From JBBSUQ01 sp964389755 (GTDB taxonomy: Bacteria; Bacteroidota; Bacteroidia; Flavobacteriales_D; Crocinitomicaceae): a DNA stretch of 64,000 nt. The position numbers were made by a program, and so were the translations under genes. Location of the stretch: positions 37,371-101,370 of the forward strand of contig CAYMEW010000009.1 of assembly GCA_964389755.1 (NCBI GenBank), read 5' to 3'. The notes below the pieces were generated by a model. That model saw only the letters and a list, made by a program, of their open reading frames with translations. It ran no database searches and was not told where the DNA came from. Below are positions 34,331-43,746 of the stretch, piece by piece; the stretch's first letter is position 1, and every line of letters begins with the position of its first letter.

Positions 34331-35800
34331 TTAATACCGGTTTTCGGCCCGCACGATCTTCCCGTTGATCAGCGTAAAATACTGCTGCCCGATTCTGAAT
34401 TGCCGGCCAGGCTCAATGTTGCGCAGCTCGAGATCTTCTTCGATCGTATGTACCGAACCTCCTGTTTCATAAGCCAGTTGTATATAATCGATGTTGACAC
34501 CACCGGATGATCCACACACGATGATATGTACAGGCCGCTCCAGTTTGAATACAAATTCGAGGTCGCGCGGACTCGCCCAGTTATCCGCGACCATCACGAT
34601 CTCCTCGCAGTCCGGAAATTGCGCACTCCCTTTTAGCATTGCTTCCACGTTGTTTTCAGGCGCATCCCCGCCGCCGCCTCTTCGCATTGTTTCTTTCAAT
34701 TGTCCGTACACGGCATTAAAATCCGTATTGCGTACGGAATACACACCACCTACATTTCCGTCAACCTTGTCCGCCGTTGATTTCATGTCGCCGTCATTGA
34801 AATACACAAAGGCAAATACCTGCGAAGAATCCTGTGTCGCTTTTACCCAGGCCATCGTTTTGCCGATATAAGGTGACATACTCCCCGTAACGTCCATTAC
34901 GACCAGGGTTTTTTGCCAGTCAGGGTGCCTGAGGAATGTTTCGCGAACGGCATCTGCATCGGCACTTTGGAACCAGCTAAAGCTTACAGGAAGGAAATCC
35001 GAACAGTCGGCATTGCGGAGATAGTAAGCATAGGTATACTTGTTTTTGCCCGTTTTGTTGGTTTGTGTGGTCCACGAAAGATGGGTAATGCCCGGTAAGC
35101 GCATGATACTGTCCTCTAATTTTTTAAAATTGGCCTCGCTCAGTGTGCGTTTGCCGGTTTGCATAGTGTAACAGGGAGTCTCGAGATCCGCTTTGCGCAA
35201 TACGAAAAATTCGGGATCAGCCTTAAATAAAACTGCGCGTTTCTCGACAGAAGACTCTTTTAGTGCACGTACATCTGCTATACCATCCGGTTCGGACTCT
35301 TTTCGCATGGTGAAGGAAAGGGGTGCTTTTAAACCGAGACACTCGTCCAGGTAATCCATCTCGGTTTTCATGCTTTCGGCGGTGGGTTCCATGCGGAAGT
35401 AGATCGTAAACCCGTGAAACAGTGCTTGCGCTTCAGAGGTGTTTTTTGCGCCGCTCTGCGCGACCAGGTGCCACTCGATGAGCGGATTGTTTGCCTGCGG
35501 AAAAGCGTGAAGCAGGTTGGTAAAACGTTGCCTGTTGAGCCGCTCCTGGTCAAATCGGGGATTCGTTGGATTCAGCGTGTACACGAGATCGATACGTTGA
35601 ATAATACCGGAGGCCGTTTCGGGCGGAACTTCCTTCAATAATTGGGCACGGTCGAAATGAACGGGTATTTGAACCGTACGAACACCCGGCAGGAGAGAAG
35701 GCAACTCATAACGCGGAAGTGTATCCTTTACAGGATGCATTTGAGCGGATAAGGCCTGGGTGAAAAGCATCGCTGCCAACAGATGGATCAGTTTTTTCAT
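34331..35800 (-). CDS. Exported VWA-domain protein of unknown function
   Basis: 489 residues from ATG 35800. A signal peptide (about 1-20, Q-A-L-S-A-Q) is followed by ~270 residues with no recognised domain, then a von Willebrand A-like domain with MIDAS motif V-V-M-D-V-T-G-S-M-S (about residue 300) and a second element E-I-V-M-V-A-D-N-W. A Gly-rich R-R-G-G-G-G-D-A-P-E-N-N loop matches the MIDAS Thr/Asp region of D-G-G-G-D-x-P-E type VWA proteins. Probably periplasmic, metal-dependent protein binding. In-frame codons upstream of 35800 would bury the signal peptide. Confidence 0.78.
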   Translation of the reverse strand: MKKLIHLLAAMLFTQALSAQMHPVKDTLPRYELPSLLPGVRTVQIPVHFDRAQLLKEVPPETASGIIQRIDLVYTLNPTNPRFDQERLNRQRFTNLLHAFPQANNPLIEWHLVAQSGAKNTSEAQALFHGFTIYFRMEPTAESMKTEMDYLDECLGLKAPLSFTMRKESEPDGIADVRALKESSVEKRAVLFKADPEFFVLRKADLETPCYTMQTGKRTLSEANFKKLEDSIMRLPGITHLSWTTQTNKTGKNKYTYAYYLRNADCSDFLPVSFSWFQSADADAVRETFLRHPDWQKTLVVMDVTGSMSPYIGKTMAWVKATQDSSQVFAFVYFNDGDMKSTADKVDGNVGGVYSVRNTDFNAVYGQLKETMRRGGGGDAPENNVEAMLKGSAQFPDCEEIVMVADNWASPRDLEFVFKLERPVHIIVCGSSGGVNIDYIQLAYETGGSVHTIEEDLELRNIEPGRQFRIGQQYFTLINGKIVRAENRY

Positions 35801-35956
35801 GAGTATGTTTTTTAAGTATAATGTCAGTTTTGTCAAAAAGTAAACCGTCCTCCCTAAATAAAGAGCGTTCGTGCAACATTTACAGGTAAAGCCGGCGGAC
35901 ACTCTTTGAATAATGTGAGGCATGTTCTCTCAAAAATTGTTAACGGCGGACCTTCG

Positions 35957-35983
35957 AGGTGATAATCTGCGAAAATATCACCT
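35957..35983. repeat. Perfect inverted repeat in the 343-bp gap before the PAS kinase gene
   Basis: AGGTGATA at 35957-35964 and its exact complement at 35976-35983 flank an 11-nt spacer. A second short palindrome CGGTT-TTCC-AACCG lies at 35999-36012. The rest of the gap (35801-36143) shows only the promoter box at 36091. The repeat could be an operator or the stem of an RNA; there is no T tract. Confidence 0.45.
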
Positions 35984-36090
35984 ACTTTAGCCGTAGATCG
36001 GTTTTCCAACCGGAAGATCGAACCGTCAGGCGCGCTACGAACTGTCGGATTTTTTTGAGGGAACAGGTGCTGCCTGAAACGGTCGCTTTT

Positions 36091-36098
36091 TATCTTTG
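36091..36098 (+). promoter_or_regulatory. -7 box TATCTTTG, PAS histidine kinase gene
   Basis: An exact TAnnTTTG match ending 45 nt before ATG 36144; the predicted leader is about 40 nt. No -33 TTG at the expected spacing. Confidence 0.55.
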
Positions 36099-36143
36099 AA
36101 CCCCCGAAATAAACGGATACCTCCCGTATATCGGGAATAGCTT

Positions 36144-37688
36144 ATGGAAAATTCACTACTTGATATCGAAAAAAATACGCTTTATCAGCGCATGATCGTA
36201 GAGATACAGGACTATGCGATTATTCTGCTGGATGAAGGGGGAATTATCAGGCACTGGAATCGGGGAGCACAGCAGATCAAGGGGTATTCGGCCGAAGAGA
36301 TCATCGGACAACATTTCGAAGTGTTCTATTTCGAGAAAGACGTTACCGATAAGTTGCCTTTAAAACTCCTCGAGGAAGCACGCAAAACCGGTCGCGTGCA
36401 TCATGAAGGATGGCGCAAACGCAAAGACTCTTCTTCATTTTGGGCAAGTGTGGTCATCACGGCACTCCATGACGATGAATCGAAGATCATTGGATTTGTG
36501 AAAGTAACCCGCGACCTCACCGAACGAAAGTTGGCAGAAGACGAATTGCGCAAGAGTGAAGAACGCTATCATAAAATGCTTTCGGAAGTACGCGATTACG
36601 CCATTATACTCCTTGACCGGGACGGAATTATCCAGGACTGGAATGCCGGTGCCGAACACATCAAGGGATACAGCAGTTCGGAAATCATAGGCAAGCATTT
36701 CGCAGTGTTTTATGAGACACACGACCGTGAAAACGGATTACCGGATCAACTGCTCGAAAAGGCCCGGACCGAAGGTAGAGCAATTCATGAAGGCTGGCGA
36801 ATCAAAAAAGACGGCACGCGCTTTTGGGCCATGGTCGTCATTACAGCTCTTCACAATAACGCGGGGGAAATCATCGGTTTTTCGAAAGTCACGCGCGACC
36901 TGACAGGCGAGAAAATGGCGGAGGAAAAACTCGTCAACTATGCGAAAGAACTCGAAATGCGCAATTCGGAGCTCGAACAGTTTGCGTATGTCGCCTCACA
37001 CGATCTGCAGGAACCTCTGCGCAAGATACGCACCTTTACCTCGCTGATTCGCAGCCGGCCGGAAGACACGACATTTGTAAACCGCTACCTTGACAAATTG
37101 AGTGTATCCGCTGCGCGCATGAGCGACCTGATCGATTCGCTGCTTAATTACGGACGCTTGAATTCCGGAAGGAATCACTGGGAACCGGTTGACCTCAACA
37201 TCATTCTTGCCGAGGTGCGTGATGACCTCGAACTGCTCATTAAAGAAAAACAGGCGGTTATTACCGGCGAAGATCTCCCGCTGATCTATGGAATCACCTC
37301 GCAACTCCGACAACTTTTCTTTAACCTGATCGGCAATGCCATTAAATTCTGCACGGACAATCCGAAAATTGTTGTGCGTGCTGTTCGCATCACCCGGCAG
37401 GAGCTTGAAGAAGCGGGCTTTAAAGGTTATTTCGAAAATTACTTTTGCCTGACCTTTTCAGATAACGGGATCGGCTTCGAACCCGAGTTTGCCGGCCAGA
37501 TCTTCACGATCTTTCAAAGGCTTCACAACCAGGAAGATTACGCAGGAACAGGCATCGGTCTGGCCCTCTGTAAACGGATCGCGGAAAACCACAAAGGATA
37601 TATTAAAGCGAGCAGCACGATCGGTAAAGGTTCTGTTTTTTCAATTTACCTGCCCGAAAGGCCGGAATTGCCGGGAATTAGTAGTTGA
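36144..37688 (+). CDS. Soluble PAS-PAS sensor histidine kinase
   Basis: 514 residues with no membrane segment. Two PAS domains (about 14-130 and 146-258) are near-duplicates, each with D-Y-A-I-I-L-L-D and I-K-G-Y-S motifs. A coiled segment leads to HisKA with the phospho-acceptor His286 in A-S-H-D-L-Q-E-P-L-R-K-I, then HATPase_c with N-box N-A-I-K-F, S-D-N-G-I-G-F and G-T-G-I-G-L-A. The S-H-D-L-Q-E-P type is shared with bacteriophytochrome-like kinases and with the kinase at 38565. No response regulator is adjacent. Overlaps the NUDIX gene end by 11 nt. Confidence 0.9.
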   Translation: MENSLLDIEKNTLYQRMIVEIQDYAIILLDEGGIIRHWNRGAQQIKGYSAEEIIGQHFEVFYFEKDVTDKLPLKLLEEARKTGRVHHEGWRKRKDSSSFWASVVITALHDDESKIIGFVKVTRDLTERKLAEDELRKSEERYHKMLSEVRDYAIILLDRDGIIQDWNAGAEHIKGYSSSEIIGKHFAVFYETHDRENGLPDQLLEKARTEGRAIHEGWRIKKDGTRFWAMVVITALHNNAGEIIGFSKVTRDLTGEKMAEEKLVNYAKELEMRNSELEQFAYVASHDLQEPLRKIRTFTSLIRSRPEDTTFVNRYLDKLSVSAARMSDLIDSLLNYGRLNSGRNHWEPVDLNIILAEVRDDLELLIKEKQAVITGEDLPLIYGITSQLRQLFFNLIGNAIKFCTDNPKIVVRAVRITRQELEEAGFKGYFENYFCLTFSDNGIGFEPEFAGQIFTIFQRLHNQEDYAGTGIGLALCKRIAENHKGYIKASSTIGKGSVFSIYLPERPELPGISS

Positions 37689-38106
37689 CAATCAGTTTTT
37701 CACCCACCTTACGATCCACCGGAAAAGTGAGGCACGCAGCATCAAATTGCGAAAGAGCGACCCACTTCGGAAGTTCGTAATTGTCGGCAGACTGCTTTTG
37801 AAAACCGGCAATGCCGAAATCGGCACCGGGCTGTACGCGAAAATAGAAACTGATTAGCTGGTCGTTCGGGTTGAATGCACTTTGCTGAAAGAAATCGTTG
37901 ACATAAAACAACTCACCGATTTCGAAGTCGTGGAATAATTCCTCTTTCAACTCCCTCCGCAGACCGTCCTTCAGACCTTCACCGAATTCGAGTCCGCCAC
38001 CGGGAAACTTGGTGAACGCATAACCGCTTCTACATTCGTCCATAAGCAATATTTGGTTCGCGTCGTTGACGATCAGGGCATACACACGGAGGTTAAAGCG
38101 TTTCAT
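37678..38106 (-). CDS. NUDIX hydrolase
   Basis: 142 residues from ATG 38106, which overlaps the stop of the MazG-like gene (ATGA). The Nudix box reads G-G-L-E-F-G-E-G-L-K-D-G-L-R-R-E-L-K-E-E-L, matching G-x5-E-x7-R-E-U-x-E-E with the usual spacing. Substrate is unknown; small Nudix enzymes often clean damaged nucleotides. Coupling to a MazG-like pyrophosphatase supports a nucleotide-pool role. Confidence 0.87.
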   Translation of the reverse strand: MKRFNLRVYALIVNDANQILLMDECRSGYAFTKFPGGGLEFGEGLKDGLRRELKEELFHDFEIGELFYVNDFFQQSAFNPNDQLISFYFRVQPGADFGIAGFQKQSADNYELPKWVALSQFDAACLTFPVDRKVGEKLIVNY

Positions 38107-38495
38107 TTCTCCAGGATCGAAGCAATGTCCGGCTTGAAGTACAGATCCGACTTCAATACCTTTCCGTCCTCGCGGTAGATCGGGTTGCCATTGGCATCGA
38201 GTTTGCTCATGTTGCTGCGCTGGATCTCGAAAAATACTTCCTCGATCTTGTGCTGAAGACCGTGCCGGAGAATCGTTCCGCACAAAATGTACAACTGGTC
38301 TCCCAGTGCATCCGCAATTTCTACCAGGTCACCTTTTTTCGCGGCGTCCAGGTATTCTTCATTTTCCTCGCGCATCAGGTTGTAACGCAGCGTCACCTCG
38401 TCTTCAGTAAGATCCGCCTTTGGTTCATAATGATTTTGAATCCCGAACGCTTCGTGAAATGTTTCTACGGCGTGCAGTGCATCTTCGAATTTCAT
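38103..38495 (-). CDS. MazG-like / all-alpha NTP pyrophosphohydrolase
   Basis: 130 residues, all helical. The metal-binding pattern R-E-E-N-E-E-Y near residue 43 and E-I-A-D-A-L-G-D near 60-67 is E-x2-E ... E-x2-D of MazG/HisE-type NTPases. Related annotations in Bacteroidota call it a phosphoribosyl-ATP pyrophosphohydrolase-like protein. Substrate not determinable. A TACCTTTA near-match to the -7 box lies at 38516-38523. Confidence 0.82.
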   Translation of the reverse strand: MKFEDALHAVETFHEAFGIQNHYEPKADLTEDEVTLRYNLMREENEEYLDAAKKGDLVEIADALGDQLYILCGTILRHGLQHKIEEVFFEIQRSNMSKLDANGNPIYREDGKVLKSDLYFKPDIASILEK

Positions 38496-38564
38496 GATAT
38501 TGCTTGTTTGTCGGGTAAAGGTACAAAAGCGGGATTAAAAACGATTCGTGATACGCCATTTGTT

Positions 38565-39935
38565 TTAAACGTCCTGCCGGATCGGGAGAAAGATTTCAAA
38601 TGAAGCACCGCCGTCCGGGATACCGTGTGCCGTGATGACGCCGTCATGATTGTCAACAATCCGCTTTACGATCGTAAGTCCCATTCCGGTTCCTTTGATA
38701 AGCTTATCGTCTTTCAAACGTTCGAACATGCGGAAAATCCGTTCCGCGAAACGCTGGTCGAAGCCGATGCCCTGGTCCGAAAATGTGATGTGACAATAGT
38801 CCCAGTCGGGTTTGAGCGCCGGATGCTTCATTTCCCGGCCTTTCCCACATTCGCTGCTGATACGAATCTGCGGATATTCTCCCGCTTTTATGAATTTGAG
38901 TGCATTGGTGAAAAGACTGAAGAACATTTGCCGAATCTGAAAGGGAATCGCCTGAATTTCGCAGGAAACAAGTGTTTCAATACGCGCATTGGTTTCAGTA
39001 ATTTCGGTTTGGAGGTCTGTTTTTACAAGTTCGATCAACTCGTCCAGTTTACAACTTTCGAATACGTGAAGGTCTTTGGAATGCTCGGAAAGAGACAGCA
39101 GGTCGGACATTAAAGCACGCAGACGCGTGGCGGCATTTACAATTCGTTCGAAGTAAAAGAGACTCTCCGGATTCAGTTTATCCTTCTCTTTTTCGTAGAT
39201 CGCTTCGCAAAACAACTGGATCTTCCGGAGTGGTTCCTGAAGGTCGTGACTCGTGACGTACGAAAATGACTGGATCTCCCGTGACATTTTTTCAATCGTT
39301 TCGTCCTGCTTACGAATAATGGAAGATGATTCCAGTAGTCGGAGTCCATGTTCGTCAAGGTCTTTTGTCGTTCGTTCCAGTTCTTTTATTTTCGCTTTGA
39401 TTTCCTCGCGCAGGGCGATGCTCACATTTTTTTGCCGGACGAGCTCATATTCGTTTTTTTCCAGTAATTCGATAGAAGTAAGCTTGGAAGAAACCAGTTG
39501 TGAAAATAGTTCGAACAGGTTGATCACCTTTTCATTATTCACATTGCCTGCTTCCCGGTCAACCGCGCATAACGTACCGAAAAAACGTCCATCCTCCATG
39601 TAAACGGGAATAGAAATATAACTTTTAATGCCATAGATACGAACAGTGTGATGGTCGCGATAAACCGGGTCCGTTTCAGCGTTGTCGAAGGCTACGAACT
39701 GGTGAGAGTGGAGGATTTCGTGACAAATGGTGGTCTGTACTTCCAGGCCTTCTCCGCGTTTAAGGCCAAAATTGATTGTATCGAAAACTTCGCAGGCTGT
39801 CCACTCGTCCTTAGTAACCCGGGCAAGGGCCACAAATCCCATACCGGTAATTCCCTGAATAGTCTTTAGCATTTTGGGGATAAAAGAAATCTGTTCAATG
39901 GCATGAACGCCGCTATTGCCACGCACTTTTCTCAT
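38565..39935 (-). CDS. Soluble GAF-domain sensor histidine kinase
   Basis: 456 residues, no membrane segment. An N-terminal GAF domain (about 15-165, with S-I-P-V-Y and G-T-L-C-A-V-D motifs) is followed by a long coiled coil (about 170-220). HisKA carries His230 in T-S-H-D-L-Q-E-P-L-R-K-I and HATPase_c has N-A-L-K-F, S-D-Q-G-I-G-F and G-T-G-M-G-L. The GAF domain could bind a small molecule or chromophore; no Cys for bilin attachment is clear. Orphan kinase without adjacent regulator. Confidence 0.88.
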   Translation of the reverse strand: MRKVRGNSGVHAIEQISFIPKMLKTIQGITGMGFVALARVTKDEWTACEVFDTINFGLKRGEGLEVQTTICHEILHSHQFVAFDNAETDPVYRDHHTVRIYGIKSYISIPVYMEDGRFFGTLCAVDREAGNVNNEKVINLFELFSQLVSSKLTSIELLEKNEYELVRQKNVSIALREEIKAKIKELERTTKDLDEHGLRLLESSSIIRKQDETIEKMSREIQSFSYVTSHDLQEPLRKIQLFCEAIYEKEKDKLNPESLFYFERIVNAATRLRALMSDLLSLSEHSKDLHVFESCKLDELIELVKTDLQTEITETNARIETLVSCEIQAIPFQIRQMFFSLFTNALKFIKAGEYPQIRISSECGKGREMKHPALKPDWDYCHITFSDQGIGFDQRFAERIFRMFERLKDDKLIKGTGMGLTIVKRIVDNHDGVITAHGIPDGGASFEIFLPIRQDV

Positions 39936-40121
39936 AATTAAATAACTATTATAATGAGGGAATTATCAGATACCAGAAACTGTTCGGTAATTCAGCCCGT
40001 ATTTTGAGCAGGACAAATTTAAAAAATACTCTGAAAGTCTGACAATTCACGGACGAAATTTCAGAGGCCTGGAGGTAGGTAATACTGGCGATCAGGTTTT
40101 TCTTTTTAAGCCATGTGCAGG

Positions 40122-42545
40122 TTAATTAACGATAAAGTTAAGGGTGATTTTCACCGTAATATTTTCTTTTACGTATGGTGACTGGTAATAACCGTAATTG
40201 TAAAACCCACCGATTCCCAGCCCCATGGAGTTAATGATAAGTACATTCTGGATGCCGCCTCCTGCTTCGTAATATCCGCGTGTCATGGAACGGATCGGCG
40301 CAGACTGTTCGAGGTAAATGTGCACATCCGGATTGCGGAGATCGCCGTACCCCAGCGCGTGATGCACAAAAAATTGCGGTTCATTCCATTTTGCCTTTGT
40401 TTTGAATGCCAGGAAGGTAAAGCGTGTAAAAAGCGCCGCCTGTCTTGTGTGAAAAAAGTCGGACGCCTGAACGGTTTCAAAGGTATTCATTACGGAAAGA
40501 TTCCAGTTTTTCCCTCCCGTGGCCTGCGGTGTATTCAGGAGTGTAAGCGGTACGTTACCATCAGTACGGCTCCCGACAAGCATCCAGTTTAACCGGCCGA
40601 GCCCACGAATGGAAACATCGTGCGAGATCTCGATGACGCTTTTCAGGTAATCAAAACGGGAGCCGGGAAGTGTTCCGGCATATATTCCGGAAATACCTTT
40701 GCGCAGTTCAAATGCGATCTTTGGAAACTTGGTGCCCTTTGAGATCCGCCGGTTGCCCAGTCGCATGACTTTTTCACCGATATTCCAGACCAGCCTTCCG
40801 CCGATCTCTCCCTGGTCGAAATGATTGATTGGTGCAACAAGGTCTCCTAGAAGGAACCGGTAATCATCCGTAAACCGGATGCGTTGGTAGTTTGTGAACA
40901 GCGACAGTTTTAGATTGGCCAGTAGCAAACCGGAAATACCGACCTGTGCCAGTCGTTGCATGTCCATTTTCTGAATATAAAAACGCCGCGCCAGTGCCGG
41001 GGAGTTCAGGTTAAAATTATCCTGTGGAAAGTCGTAGCCGCCACGTTCAACGATATCCTGCTGATATTGGAGATCAAGTTGCAGATCCCGTTTTTTGTAA
41101 AGGTAAATTTCTGAATAGCCTCCGTATTTCCATTCTTTGTCACGCGTTGCCCAGCCGAAATATCCACCGATCATAAAATGCTTGTTAAGCCTGTCAGATG
41201 TTTCCAGTCCGGCGCCAAAACGATAACCTTCGTAATTGTTGTAATTAATGATGCGCGTAAGATCCAGGTTAAACTTTCCGAGTGGCAGTTTTCCTTCGGC
41301 CAGCAAAAGGACCGAACGCAGTTTACGATCGAAGTGATAGACTTGCGAAACACTATCAATGACCTCATACGTGCGGCGGTCCTGGTCAGAAAGCTTCGAT
41401 CCGCGCAAACTGTCCCATTCTTCTTCCCGGAGATCACTGGCATTGTCAGCCGTACTGACTTCGGTATTGTCAAAGGAAAAGCGTTTGATATCATCCGGGT
41501 TAAACGTCACATTTCGAATATAGATAACACCGCGGCCCAGGACTTTTTGCTTGGTTGTATCGTCGGTGGCATTGAGCGACAGGTCAAGTTCGGTACTCAG
41601 GCGGGCCGGAAACCATTTATAACTGTTCGTAAAGGCATATTCCTGTGTTATTTTAATGGAAAAAGTCTCTTGCGCTTCATACGGTTCTGCAATCACTTTC
41701 TCAATGGCGTAACCATTCGTATTGATGAAAAGTACGCCCTGCATGCCGTCGAAGTTCTTACCCCGACGCGGACGAAACGTAATCGTAAATGTGGTATCCG
41801 CGCCGCTGATGAGCGTATCCTGCAATTGAAACAGATACCGTCGGATTCCGCCATGTGCTATCGGGTTGATGTATGTTTTGCCGAGTAGCTGGAACTGGTT
41901 TTCATAATAATCGAAGGACTGGATCTCGCGTGTGAAGGTCGAGAAAAGCGGGTCGCTGAAACCGGATGTTTTGTATGCCGTAATTTCTTCATGGTCGCGC
42001 GCCGGCGGAACAAACGTCCGTGTGGCAGAGGTCTCTGTGAGAAACAGGTGTTGCGATTCCAGGAAGTTTTTCACGCGTAACATCTGTTCTTCACCGGCCG
42101 TATCTTCGATCTTTCCCAAAATTTCAGGATCCATGTCGAATACGAAACGACTGTAGCTGTCGTAGCGAAAAGCATCGTTTTCCATCGGGTGATTCCGTTT
42201 CCGGTTATCGATTACCTTTTGCATGATGCGATGAGCCGGATTTTCTCCGGCTACGACTGTGACCTCGTCTTCCTGTTGAACGACCGGTTGCATAAAGTAA
42301 ATTCGCTGCTCCGGCCGGATACGGAACGTGGTATCGCGGTAGCCAAACATCGTAACCTTCACCGGGCCGGTGGTTTCGGGAAGTGAGAAAGTTCCGTTAA
42401 TATCGGAGATGATAGCTGTATCAGGGGAAACAATTTTGGCAAAAGCGACAGGTTGTTCGCTTGACTGATCCAGTATCGTGAAATTATTTTGTGCCGCAAG
42501 ATGCAGGGCCATACACAGGTTGAAAAAGAGCAGAAATCGTTTCAT
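40122..42545 (-). CDS. DUF5686-type outer-membrane protein with carboxypeptidase-like regulatory domain
   Basis: 807 residues. A signal peptide (about 1-18, L-H-L-A-A-Q) is followed by an Ig-like carboxypeptidase D regulatory domain (F-T-I-L-D-Q to about residue 90), with the G-T-F-S-L-P motif. The remainder is rich in alternating beta strands and ends in K-I-T-L-N-F-I-V-N, an outer-membrane-barrel-like C-terminus. The architecture fits DUF5686. Function unknown; often annotated as TonB-receptor-like but without a plug domain here. Confidence 0.85.
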   Translation of the reverse strand: MKRFLLFFNLCMALHLAAQNNFTILDQSSEQPVAFAKIVSPDTAIISDINGTFSLPETTGPVKVTMFGYRDTTFRIRPEQRIYFMQPVVQQEDEVTVVAGENPAHRIMQKVIDNRKRNHPMENDAFRYDSYSRFVFDMDPEILGKIEDTAGEEQMLRVKNFLESQHLFLTETSATRTFVPPARDHEEITAYKTSGFSDPLFSTFTREIQSFDYYENQFQLLGKTYINPIAHGGIRRYLFQLQDTLISGADTTFTITFRPRRGKNFDGMQGVLFINTNGYAIEKVIAEPYEAQETFSIKITQEYAFTNSYKWFPARLSTELDLSLNATDDTTKQKVLGRGVIYIRNVTFNPDDIKRFSFDNTEVSTADNASDLREEEWDSLRGSKLSDQDRRTYEVIDSVSQVYHFDRKLRSVLLLAEGKLPLGKFNLDLTRIINYNNYEGYRFGAGLETSDRLNKHFMIGGYFGWATRDKEWKYGGYSEIYLYKKRDLQLDLQYQQDIVERGGYDFPQDNFNLNSPALARRFYIQKMDMQRLAQVGISGLLLANLKLSLFTNYQRIRFTDDYRFLLGDLVAPINHFDQGEIGGRLVWNIGEKVMRLGNRRISKGTKFPKIAFELRKGISGIYAGTLPGSRFDYLKSVIEISHDVSIRGLGRLNWMLVGSRTDGNVPLTLLNTPQATGGKNWNLSVMNTFETVQASDFFHTRQAALFTRFTFLAFKTKAKWNEPQFFVHHALGYGDLRNPDVHIYLEQSAPIRSMTRGYYEAGGGIQNVLIINSMGLGIGGFYNYGYYQSPYVKENITVKITLNFIVN

Positions 42546-42726
42546 GACGAGGTGAAGTTACTATTTATTTGTTTTCGTGATACCTGGTGTCATTAGCTTA
42601 AGAAGTGCGAGGCAAATCTGTTGATGAAAAAGATTTTGGACTAAAAAGTGTTTTGGGGAAAAGTGATGATATCCGGATGAAGATTTCGAATTGCGTTTTC
42701 AGGGAATTTGTACGTAACTTAGTCAG

Positions 42727-43746
42727 ATGCTTTTCCTGCGCGACAAATGGCAAATAATGAGAACGATGAACGGACGCAGATTTCTGAATCTGCTTCTTTT
42801 AAGATTGTCCTACGTTGCCGGCAAATATTTTAAAATTTCGAAAGTGGGAGGGAGGCCTTTTTCGCTCAGCATTGAACCAACTACCGCCTGTAATCTCGGA
42901 TGTCCCGAATGCCCGAGCGGATTAAAACAATTTACCCGTGCTACGGGACGACTCACGACCGAATTGAATGAAAAATTACTGAAGGAAGTCGAAAACCATG
43001 TTTTTTACATCAACTACTATTTCCAGGGAGAACCTTTCCTGAACCCGGCATTTCTTGAGTTTATCAAACAGGCAACTGCTCGAAATATATACACATCTAC
43101 TTCTACAAATGCGCATTTTATTGATAAGCCGAAAGCCGAAGATATCGTTCGCTCAGGTCTGAAAAGACTAATTATTTCGGTGGACGGCACCACACAGGAT
43201 ACCTATGAAGGATATCGCGTGAATGGCAAACTGGAAAAAGTCCTTGAGGCCAGTAAACACCTTGTTGAAGCCAGGCGCGAACTTGGTTCTGCAACCCCTC
43301 ACCTCATCTTTCAGTTCCTCGCAGTTAAACCCAATGAGCACCAGGTGCCGGAAATTTATGAACTGGCAAAGAACATTGGCATCGATGAAGTTCGAATCAA
43401 GACGGCGCAATTCTATGATTACACGCATGGCAACCCGTTAATGCCCGAAAATGAGCGGTATGCACGTTATAAAAAAACGAAAGACGGGACGTATAAATTG
43501 AAGTATAAGACCGGTAACCACTGTTGGCGCATGTGGTCCGGAAGTGTGATCACCTGGGACGGTCAGGTCGTGCCCTGCTGTTTCGACAAAGATGCCCGGC
43601 ATGTGGTAGGTTCGTTGCAGGATGCAAACTTCGCAGCGATCTGGAAAGGCGAAACATACCGGGGGTTCAGAAAAGCGGTCCTGACGGCGCGCAACCAAGT
43701 GGATATTTGTACAAATTGTTCCGAAGGGACAAAAGTATGGGCTTAA
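42727..43746 (+). CDS. Radical SAM/SPASM domain protein
   Basis: 339 residues. The radical SAM 4Fe-4S site is C-N-L-G-C-P-E-C (about residues 57-64). A C-terminal SPASM region has C-W-R-M-W-S-G-S-V-I-T-W-D-G-Q-V-V-P-C-C and a final D-I-C-T-N-C, ligands for auxiliary clusters. Such proteins modify peptides or small molecules; no candidate precursor peptide is evident nearby. A one-mismatch -7 box (TAACTTAG, 42715-42722) ends 4 nt before ATG 42727, with TTG 21 nt farther upstream. Overlaps the convergent peptidase stop by 4 nt. Confidence 0.88.
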   Translation: MLFLRDKWQIMRTMNGRRFLNLLLLRLSYVAGKYFKISKVGGRPFSLSIEPTTACNLGCPECPSGLKQFTRATGRLTTELNEKLLKEVENHVFYINYYFQGEPFLNPAFLEFIKQATARNIYTSTSTNAHFIDKPKAEDIVRSGLKRLIISVDGTTQDTYEGYRVNGKLEKVLEASKHLVEARRELGSATPHLIFQFLAVKPNEHQVPEIYELAKNIGIDEVRIKTAQFYDYTHGNPLMPENERYARYKKTKDGTYKLKYKTGNHCWRMWSGSVITWDGQVVPCCFDKDARHVVGSLQDANFAAIWKGETYRGFRKAVLTARNQVDICTNCSEGTKVWA

